30,126 bases of DNA, taken from positions 1 through 30,126 of the forward strand of contig JAMQCK010000298.1 in NCBI GenBank assembly GCA_024196135.1. The letters are read 5' to 3'. The stretch is from Pleurotus ostreatus/Saccharomyces cerevisiae fusant. Lineage: Eukaryota; Opisthokonta. Shown here in pieces: positions 11,037 through 19,840 of this stretch; position 1 is the stretch's first letter; every line of letters starts with the position of its first letter. The position numbers were made by a program, and so were the translations under genes. The notes under the pieces are model-generated. The model worked only from the letters and a program-made list of their open reading frames with translations. It searched no databases and was not told the origin of the DNA.

Positions 11037-11963
11037 GCTGATTTCTCCGACAAACGACAGTCCTTTGTTCGGCAAGCAGAAGACGACGCGCGTATCTTTG
11101 CAAGCGCCATCGCGTGCTGCTATAGAGCATCGCTGAATGTCTTACTGTACACCCGCGCTAGGGGAGGCGCCGCTGTGTTCGGCGGCTTGAAGACTGGTGA
11201 CATGCGCCGAGCGTGCAAGAGTGAGCAGGGGAAGATGCGGCTTCGTTACTCGTAAGCGGAGGCGCGGGCGAGACGCCAGTAAGGGCTCCTATAGCTGACG
11301 CCTGTACTGCTGTCGTGCGGAAGTGCGGTATCCTAGGGTGGCGGCGATGATGCTTCGAGCGTTGCTCGACAGCTGGAGTTGGTCGCAAAAGGTGAGTAGA
11401 CGATGCTTTCTATCAGTTAAAACAGAATAAGCGCTCATGTACCTTGATAGCTCCTTCGGTCAACGACCTCTACGAGGTGTTGTCGCGGGCCGCTCGCGCG
11501 CAGGTATCGGCGATATGATAGTTCGCTGGTCACGCACACCCGGCAGAAGTCATGGGCAGATTGCGGGCGTGCGCTGGACGATATGCGAGTCCGGAAGAAC
11601 GAGAAGGTGTGCTTGGGACGTCGGGATTCAAAAAGTGCGACAAGACGGTGATGCGGGTGGTGACAGCGACGGAGGTGAGCAGACAGCAAATGGCGTATTG
11701 ACCATTGGCTGACGACGATCCAGGAGTCGGCAGATGTTTCCGCGATGAAGGCGGCAGTGACCCCGGCCCGCTGCTGGTGCCTCGTTTCCTATGCTTGCAA
11801 CTATGGACCAATCATCCGCTTCTTTCTTTTCGGTTTGCCTGAGCCGCGTCGCAGAGTATGTTTCTCTTTCTATGCGCTGACCTGCTCGAGAGGTTCGACT
11901 TCAATTGACTCGCCGGGTCGCTTCATTCTGTTACGCGCTCATCCATCGGAAAGGCTTACGACA
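11037..11963. other. Decayed spacer between repeat copies
   Basis: About 0.9 kb between repeat copy A and the P450 fossil. Only short frames without motifs occur. Some of it may be eroded upstream exons of the P450 fossil, but I could not recognise any. Confidence 0.4.
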
Positions 11964-12151
11964 AATGCCAGGCGGCGCAGATATGTCAGTTATCTCAATT
12001 AGCGCTTCCCACCGCTTCACAGTCGCCAATATCGACGTACTAGCGCGCGCTCATGCTGATATCGAAGCCATTGTCGGCCAGAACGAGATTCCTCGCGACT
12101 GAAGGATACGTGCGGAAGGAAAATCCGCGAACGATTTGCTTCGCATTTGGT
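11964..12151 (+). pseudogene. Cytochrome P450 fossil (I-helix fragment joined to heme-loop approach)
   Basis: The frame reads GGADMSVISISASHRF and then ARAHADIEAIVGQNEIPRD, which lines up with GGADTTVASIHALFRF and AQAEMDEVVGTDRLPT of P450-1 in this window. It then hits TGA (12100-12102). About 20 bases later another frame reads KENPRTICFAFG, the sequence just before the heme-binding loop (DPRTICFGFG in P450-1), ending at a GT where the paralogs have an intron. The DNA between, which should encode the ExxR helix and PERF motif (about 100 residues), is missing. The conserved I-helix Thr pair has become Met-Ser. This is an internally deleted P450 relic, not a functional gene. Confidence 0.75.
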
Positions 12152-12169
12152 CAGTCTGGCGTATGCAAT

Positions 12170-13065
12170 TCATCTTTCTTCGCGACGTCGCTTTGATCGG
12201 ACAAACAGGCGGTCGGACTTGAAGGAAGCTTCGGATCTGGGGATGCAGCGAACTGCGTCGCGCTCGCACTGTCTAAGTATGCACGCCGCAGACACCGGCG
12301 CATGCGTCTTCTTTGACCACAGCTTCAAGGTGCATTGTCTTCTAGGTTAGGATTGCTCGCGGACGAGCTCGATATTCATCTTTGGGCTACTAAACACGCA
12401 TCGTATGGCTCGCCGTGCTCTTATAATATTGTGCCGTCTCCCTGCCTTACAATTGATTCTATCAAAATTTCAGAGCGACGCTTTCCTGATGCACAATGAT
12501 AGCGAAGGTGCGTGGCCATTGCCTTCTTTCCTTCGAGACTGTAACACTGTGTGGTGTCGCAGGCTGGCTGACCTTGTCCGCCAGATGTTGAAAGTCCTCC
12601 GTCCGTCAGTGTTGCACGCTAAGCTCTGCGTGCCGTCTACTCTTCGGCTAATCTACTCTCGCGCGCGATCTCGTGTCAGCATAGGGTGCAGCGCTGGACT
12701 ACCCGACCGAGTCGTCCAGCTGGAATTGAGTCTACTGTTCTTCCGCAAGTGCAAATCGAGGCGTCTTGAATGTCGATTCAGCGCCTGGTTCGCCGATGTT
12801 TCGAGTATGCCTCTCTGCTATTCATATGCCGATGCCCCTGCAGGCTTCGAAGTGCGTGGAAGATTGAAGCGCAGTATGCACCGCGCTCATTTGTAGCGCT
12901 CAGTAAACTCCTCGTGTTCCATATCTCGGCTACAGTACGCGGGAAAGTCGCCTGGCCATGTGCAAGCGGGAATTCTGTCGGCCGAATGGGTGCGTAGCGC
13001 GTCCGACTACCGCTCAGTCATGCATCTCATCGCTGTGTCTCAGACGGGCGACGCGCCACCTTAGG
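12170..13065. repeat. Diverged direct repeat, copy B
   Basis: Second copy of the segment at 10180-11036, offset by 1990 bases at its left end and slightly longer because of small insertions. It starts about 20 bases after the P450 fossil. One frame (12405-12896) stays open for 163 codons through the former intron, but it has no recognisable domain and is not open in copy A, so I do not call it a gene. The shared intron-like stretch is at 12508-12562 (GTGCGT...CGCAG). Confidence 0.75.
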
Positions 13066-14500
13066 CCAGCGAGTTCGAGCTTGCTTCAGCAATTCTACGT
13101 GAACCCGAACTCTGAAATCACTGACTTCAGCCGCTGTCATCCGGCAGACTTACCACGAGACTAGCTCAAATGCTTCACGATCGCCTGAGCCAAGGAATAT
13201 CTGAATCCGGGGCGCACGCGAGCATGGCACCGTGAGTGACGAATAACGCCACTTCATCCCAAATAAGGACTCCATCGTTGTTGACTATGACATTCCCACG
13301 GCTCCTTGGCTCCTTCCATCATGTACCGTCTTCCTTCTCCTCTCCCTGGCTCGAAGAAAACTGTAATCAGATACGAAAACCTTTGCAGGTATACTATATT
13401 CAATGGATTTAGGTTGTATCTACTTGCGGCGCTGGCGTGACGAGTCCTCTGTGTTCAACTTGTGTACGTGCGCCATTCTCACTTGCCGATGCCCGAGAGC
13501 CTCTCCACGGTCTAACTAACGCTGGAGCTCATAATCGTAGGTGATCGACAACCTCCGCACGACCCTATGAAGTCCGCGTTCATGTGGCCGTGCATAGCAT
13601 TAGGTGAGTATTGATTAAGCAGTTTACTGCGAACCTCGCTCACTCTCCTTCTAGATTTCTGTACTAGATAGAGGATACCGGGACTCACTGAACCCTTCAT
13701 TGGTTCCCTGATGTTTAGTCTTCAATCAACGCTCGTACTTCCCGCTCGTCACCCGCGAATGATTGGTGAGGTTGGACTGCAAGTGCACATATTGCGCTTT
13801 AAGCGCTCTCCTTTTGGTGGCCTCTCCCAAGCGATCTCGCATATAGGTAATCTCGTCACATACGCAGACCGAGGTATACGATTGGCCGCGCTCTCGAAGC
13901 CTTGATGGTAAGCGCTCGTCTTCTTCGTGGGATGCACTCTGACTGATTGTAATTCAGCTATTCGTAGTATGAGCGCCTGATTTTCCTCGCCTCGCGATTT
14001 TGACAACGTCGCGTCAGTCAGTCCAGTACCGCGCCTCGGAGGTACGGCGATTCGAGAAGGTAACGCAGCCTTGGAAGGCCTCCAGGACCGCTCCTCAGGC
14101 AACGTCACATCAGACTCTGCTCGAGCGCTCACGGATAGGTTACCGTTATGCCAGAAAACGAGGGGATGGGCTATGGTGCGCTCGAAGAAGTCCTATCATC
14201 TGATAGCGCGAGGATGAAGTGCGCTTCCTTCAGCCATATAATCCTCCTACGCGAGTGGCTGACGAGCGCTACAGATATCCGCTCTTTTCGGCCTTGCGAC
14301 ATGCGGCGGCGCTTCTCGGTCCTGCCCTTTCCAGTCGTCGCCTGACCTCCCAGCTGAGTCAACCTAGGTGATCCCGCCACGATCCGCGCGAGGAGCCTTA
14401 CGAGATGCAGTCGAGGTTCAGCGCTCGGTATGTGGTCCCCGATATACACTACTGAACGAGTGCTTATCAGCCCGCCGCTACAGGCTCTCGAAAGGGTAAA
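13066..14500. other. Decayed region without recognisable genes
   Basis: About 1.4 kb in which every frame is interrupted within about 130 codons and none has a motif I know. The AT content is higher than in the flanking genes between 13330 and 13480. I see no RNA gene, no repeat structure and no transposon ends. Confidence 0.4.
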
Positions 14501-15110
14501 CCCGACGCGGCACGTCGCCCCGAGTGGCGTCGCATAATTGCAGTACCTCAACGCCGCACTTGGAGGACGGGATCATGAATCCCAAGAGCGCCCCGAGGTT
14601 GCCGTCGCTCACATGCGGACGTGGGGGTCCTGCTCCAGCGCAAAGCGTCGGGCTTGGTGCGATACGACACGGACTTCGTGTCTCGCTACCCGAGAGCCGA
14701 CATTACAGAACTCCCTTCCTTCCCTCTGCTCCGCAGGCTTTGGCCTATCCCGAGATGGAAGGGGTGGTTTGTCATCGTTAACCGCGGATGAATTACAGTA
14801 CGCGTCCCCCCTCCTCGATGATCCGTATCCAGACCTCACGAGTATTTCAGGCCCGACATTCTCTCTCGGTGTCCTCGAGGGTCACCCGCTATTGTCAGAT
14901 TGTGCGAAGTCGCGCTTGAGCCTTGCGCAACCTGTCTTAACCGTACAGGGCCTCCGCGAGCATCTTCGTCGGCCGGTCGTGTACGACGGTCCGCCTGGCC
15001 TACGACGCTATGTACCACGACGCCCTTTCGAAACTCGTTGACCTGAGCATCGACGCGCAGCTGGACGCGTAAGCGCGAGGAGGTGCATGAGGCGTCGGAA
15101 AACTGCATCA
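14500..15110 (+). pseudogene. Relic of an unidentified protein gene
   Basis: Coherent protein-like stretches alternate between frames: LVRYDTDFVSRYPRADITEL and LLRRLWPIPRWKGWFVIVNR near 14655-14780, FSLGVLEGHPLLSD near 14860, and LAYDAMYHDALSKLVDLSID near 14995-15055, closely followed in another frame by REEVHEASENCIKHSN. Frame changes and stops interrupt them. This is what an old multi-exon gene looks like after decay, or one with introns I could not place. I do not recognise the family. Confidence 0.35.
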
Positions 15111-16120
15111 AGCACAGCAACTGTGAGTACTTTTCACGCTTATAAGGGCAGGGAGCTATTGACTTTAGCGATAAGTGCGTCCATTATGCGCGTTTCCCAT
15201 GGAAGTTGGATCCATCTGCTTGACGGTACGTTCATGGACCTTGCAGAAGAGGCTTCCGATCGACTCGGAGGGGACTGCGCTGGGATAGGACGACCGCCCG
15301 AGTGCGAGCCCCGCGAATTTGCAGAGCATAGAGGGAGAAAGTGTACCCTGAATGCGAGCGTCAGAGCGAGATGGCGGCGAAAAGCGCAAGCAGAAACACG
15401 GCGAAAGCGGGCTCACACTAGTTAGTAAAACTCATATTGGAGTTCGAAGAGACGTGATCGTAATTCAAAGATAGTGAGGTCTTTTTAGCTGTCTTCTCTC
15501 TTTGGGCTGATCATATCTCCAGACAGTAAAGAAGGCTGCGCGATTTCTGACGAGAACCCTTTACGAGGGGCGCAGGAGGAACAGGCCCGAAGACGAGTGC
15601 GCTATCGAAAGGGCAGTGGTCTCGCTCGAATTGGGTTAGTTGTCGCGGCTTTTCCCCCTTCCCTCACCTAACCTCACGTGCCAGGCAGCAGACACGACAT
15701 TGTCCTCCCATCAGATACTGAGTAAACGGCTCACAGCCCGAGCGAGTTCATTCCCAATGTCTCGATACCCTTTGTGCCTTCTCCCTCGTGAATGCCGGTG
15801 ACACAGTCCGCTTCAAATTGAGCGCCTCGGGCGGCGGCTGAGCACGGCTCGCGACTTCCGATATTCTCGCACTCTGGATGAATGGAGCTCTCTCACGCGG
15901 ATCCCTCTTAGCTCATGGTCGCTCATCTTCTCCACGACTCACGCGGCTGGAAGTCGTATGTCGGGCCGATCCCACATACAGTACAGCACCTCGAAGCTGC
16001 CACTATTAGGTACGGGGCCATCCGTCTGGGCTTCCATATCAAGGCTCATTTCTACAGCGCTCGTACCGCAAGTGGCTGAGCGCTGTCTGCTTCTCCACGG
16101 ACGCCTACGGCTTCTTCAAT
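15111..16120. other. Upstream flank of P450-1, no supported gene
   Basis: About 1 kb with only short frames and no recognisable motif. Its right end should contain the P450-1 promoter. Confidence 0.4.
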
Positions 16121-16125
16121 ACCCT

Positions 16126-16132
16126 TATATGA
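16126..16132 (+). promoter_or_regulatory. Possible TATA element of P450-1
   Basis: TATATGA lies 52 bases before the proposed P450-1 start codon, close to the position of the TATAAG strings before P450-2 and P450-3. It is weaker than those and is supported only by position. Confidence 0.3.
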
Positions 16133-16177
16133 TAGGGTCGTGCAGCCGCCGGATAGCCCACCTCTCCAGTCGCTGCT

Positions 16178-18329
16178 ATGCAAGCTCTGCCATATGCACG
16201 GGAAGTGGCGCTCAGCGCGCTAGGCGCTCTCGTACTCATCTTCGTCGTCAAGCAGAAGCTGTTGAGGGGAGAGGCAAGGACACAGACAACAGACCACAAG
16301 ATGACGGTCAAAGACAAGTTTAAGTGACAGCGTGATACGTGACTATAGGTAAGTATCCCCTTTCGGACGGTCCAAGCACACCAACTCCAACAGAAGCGCC
16401 AGCGGTACCTCTTGCCTCCCGGCCCTTCCTCTCTTCCTCTCATAGGTAGCCTTTTGTCGATGCCGAGCGAGCAGGAGTGGAAGACGTATGCTGAATGGGG
16501 CACTATTTATGGTGCGCAAAGACTGGCATGTTCCGCATCTCACTCACCAAAGTACGCGGACGTCAGGCCCAATCTCCTCAGTCTCCGTCCTCGGACAACG
16601 GATCGTCATCGTGAACTCGCTCCAAATAGCGGCTGACCTTCTCGACAAGCGAAGCGCCATCTATTCGGACAGGCCTACGCTCGCCTTTGTCAGCGATTGC
16701 GTAGGATGGTGTCGCGCGATGGTCTTCCGCCGATACGGCCCCGACTTCAGGACCATTCGAAGGCTGGTACACTCTGTCATCGGTACGCCGGCTGCCATAC
16801 GCAAGTTCGACCGCATCGAAGAGGAAGAAGTCCATGGCTTTCTTAAGCGTCTTCTCGCAAAGCCAGAGGACTTCGCCGACCATATTAGACAGTAAGCCCA
16901 GCGGTTCCATGTTCCACTCGTGTGACATTGACTCGGTCTTGTAGTATGACCGGTGCGATTATTCTGCGTATCTCGCATGGATATCGCGTTCGTCCGCAAG
17001 ACGACCCCTTCAACAAGCTCGCAGAAGATGCGATGGACAAGTTCTCGAAGGCGGCGTCGCCTCGAAACTTCCCAGCTAATGTCCTTCCCTTTTGTGCGCT
17101 CGCTATCTCTGTACTTTATACTAAGCTGGTTGACCGCCCTTCAGTGCTCAAGCTTCCCGAATGGTTTCCCGGTGCTGGATTCAAGCGGACTGGCCGCGCC
17201 TGGCGGGCGACATTTGACGAGATGGCTGAGCTACCATTTCGACTCGTGAAGACCCAGTTGGTAAGACCACGCGAAGATACACGGGACAGCGCTGACATCG
17301 ACTCATACAGGCCAATGGCACCGCCGAAGATTCCTTCGCGTCACGCATGCTCGAAGAGAAATCTCGCATGTCTCCTGAAGATGAAGATCTCATCAAGTGG
17401 GCTGCGACGTCATTGCACGCTGGTAAGCTAGCCAACGCGCACCCTTATCGTATAAGATTCCTGCAAGGCTGATATTCTTCAAAGGCGGCGCCGACACGAC
17501 AGTCGCCTCTATCCACGCCCTCTTCCGTTTCATGGCCATGAACCCGGATGCTCAAGCGAAAGCCCAGGCTGAGATGGATGAGGTCGTGGGCACGGATCGA
17601 CTGCCGACCATCGAAGACCGCGAACGCTTACCATATGTCAACGCCCTCGCGCTCGAAGTCTTGCGTGCACATGCGGTGGCGCCGACGGGCGTGGCTCATC
17701 TACTGATGAAGGACGACCTATACAACGGTTTCTTTATTCCCAAGGGATCTCTGATCGTGGCTAACCTATGGTGAGTGTTGAACTTATAGCGGGAGCCTTA
17801 TCCGGGGAAATTCGTTCGACGCGACCTACAGGCAAATGTTGCACGAGGAAAACACTTACGACCGACCTAACGATTTCCGTCCGGAGAGATTTCTCGCAGG
17901 CGAAGGCCGTACACCGGAGAAGGACCCGCGCACCATCTGCTTTGGCTTCGGTAAGTCTTCTTCCCCTCACGTCGAACGCGCATTGATAGCTCGCTTGTCA
18001 GGCCGCCGCATCTGTCCAGGTAAGACCGCCGTCCAACCATTTGTGCGATGCTAATAATTGGTAGGCAAAGAGCTCGCTGACGTGTCGCTCTTCCTCGCGT
18101 GCGCGGCGGTTCTGTCGGTCTTCAACATCAGGAAGTGGAAGGATAACGGAGTTGAAGTTGATCCCATAGAAGGTCAGACGTCGGGGACCGTCAGGTACGT
18201 ACTCTTCGTCTATTGCGAAAGAGGGGCGCCATTGACGAGCTCCGCAGCCACCCATGGCCGTTCAAGTGTATTATCGCGCCAAGATCAGAGAAGGCGGCGG
18301 CATTGATTCAAAGCGATATTTATGCGTAG
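16178..18329 (+). CDS. Cytochrome P450 (P450-1), basidiomycete ordA/CYP64-like group
   Basis: Exons: 16178..16306 (uncertain), 16349..16511 (start may instead be 16394), 16567..16891, 16945..17093, 17145..17260, 17311..17422, 17485..17770, 17832..17950, 18002..18019, 18065..18194, 18248..18329; about 542 codons. It has an N-terminal membrane anchor, the Pro-rich hinge LLPPGPSSLPLIGSLLSMPS, the I-helix GGADTTVASIHA (about 332), the ExxR motif EVLR (389-392), PERF in DFRPERFL, and the heme loop FGFGRRICPG with ligand Cys about 471, so all catalytic motifs are present. It should be an ER-anchored, haem-thiolate monooxygenase; relatives are usually named O-methylsterigmatocystin oxidoreductase-like, but substrate is unknown. 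The ligand Cys sits in an 18-base microexon. The weak point is exon 1: the strongest donor (GTAAGT at 16349) directly follows an in-frame TAG, so I used a weaker GTCAAA donor at 16307. Confidence 0.85.
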
Positions 18330-18440
18330 CGACTGATGTACGTAGACAACAAGAAGGTTCCTCGCTTCGTCCGATTTACCCTCTAGTGAGTTGAGCCGCA
18401 CTCTCAAAGCGAACAAAGACCGCACTCACCTTCAGTATTC

Positions 18441-18741
18441 CTATGACGACTTGATTCCGCACGCTTGCATCCCCTGCCTCACGACCCACCCCATAATGAG
18501 TACCACCACCTCTCCCACAAAGCACGTCCCGGCATATATATGATCATCTTCTCGTACCTTCCGCGAAGTTGAAGCCGAGGTGGGGTGTGCTGGTGGTTCC
18601 GTTGCCCAGATTCGAGCCAACAGATCGAGACGCCGTCGGAAACGGCGTAGAGACGATGCTCGCGACCCCGCGCGTAGCGAGGAGCCAGCCGAAGAGCAAG
18701 GTCGAAAGGTTCTGATCACCCGTCAAGGCAATGGGCGTACG
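18441..18741 (-). pseudogene. MFS transporter relic (monocarboxylate-transporter-like C-terminal fragment)
   Basis: After a possible 3' splice site at 18742, the minus strand reads DQNLSTLLFGWLLATRGVAS, then IVSTPFPTA and HLGFNFAEG, and after a one-base frame change YEKMIIYAGTCFVGEVVVLI to a TAG at 18441-18443. The LFG..LATRG...STP pattern and the closing hydrophobic helix resemble the last membrane helices of basidiomycete monocarboxylate/riboflavin-type MFS transporters. The frame break between FAEG and YEKM, and the lack of the ten or so earlier helices upstream, point to a dead remnant. Fragments up to about 18900 may belong to it (INLPKPNFRPQNDEF) but are too weak to call. Confidence 0.5.
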
Positions 18742-19840
18742 CTGGCGTCAGAGGCGCGAGATATAAGTGCTTTGTTGAAAGCAAAATCACCTGCTTGGGG
18801 CCGCTCGGCGGAAGCCCAAATCCGGAGAGAAACAGAATTCGTCGTTTTGAGGCCTGAAGTTGGGCTTGGGCAGGTTGATCGTCGGGTGTCGGCGGATGCG
18901 TACTTCAAGTCTTGAGCGCGTGCTGAATTGGTGGTTGAAACCAAAGTTCGACCTTCAAAGTCGGGGTTGCAGGCGAGTCTCATGAGTGTATCTCACTAGC
19001 GACGGGATGGACGTAAAGTGAGTGGTGAAGCTCTGCACCACTGCTCTCGACGCGCAACGACTGAGAATAACGAACTCACAGAAGCCAGGATTATCAAAGC
19101 GTCATCTAGACGCGCATGCGTCGTGGACACATCCAAAATCGAGCGTATCACCCGAGGGCATGCAAGCGGGAGGCGCGCGGTGGTCCAGCGAAGAGATCCG
19201 AGGCCATCGTCTTCAGACAGCTCGGACATGCAGATGTTATAGCGGTCTTAACGGGCTCGAGGCTGGTGATCGTTTGCCTGGGTCCTTGGGCGTGGCCATT
19301 AACGAGCGCGTCGAAGCAGGATGAGAGGGAGCAAGCGCCGGGTCGAGGCACGCGCCGAACATGGCGCGCACGTGGTGCGGCCGTCACGCGTGATCCGTCA
19401 TTTCCGCACTTCCCGTTCTGGATATTGCTATGTTGGTTCCGACGCCCATGCCATGATGGTTCCGTGGCCGCGAAATACGGCTCTCAGCCCCAAGGAGGAC
19501 GCCTGTCTGTCTTTCTCTGCGTGTACTAGCCTTTCTTGACCGTATATCGGGCTCGGACAGGTCAATACCGGCTCACGACGAGCGTGCATGCAGCGCGCAG
19601 GGCAACTAGAACTTCGGGCTACCGAATGCGCGTCTTCCGGCGCAGTGTATTCATTTCAGACTACACCGCTCACTCTCCTCTCACAACGTGGTTGCGACCA
19701 TTCGCATGCGCTTCGCGCGGCACTGGCTTTTGCAATGCGGCTCTCACCCTCGGCATCGCGATGACTACGGGACTCGACGGTGGTTATGTACTTCCTGCTG
19801 TCCTTCTTTGGCCTCGCCCCGATCACTCGGTGTACCCACT
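18742..19840. other. Region between the transporter relic and the monooxygenase pseudogene
   Basis: About 1.1 kb with short frames only. Part may be eroded exons of the transporter relic, and the right end should hold the old promoter of the monooxygenase. I see no gene, repeat or RNA here. Confidence 0.4.
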
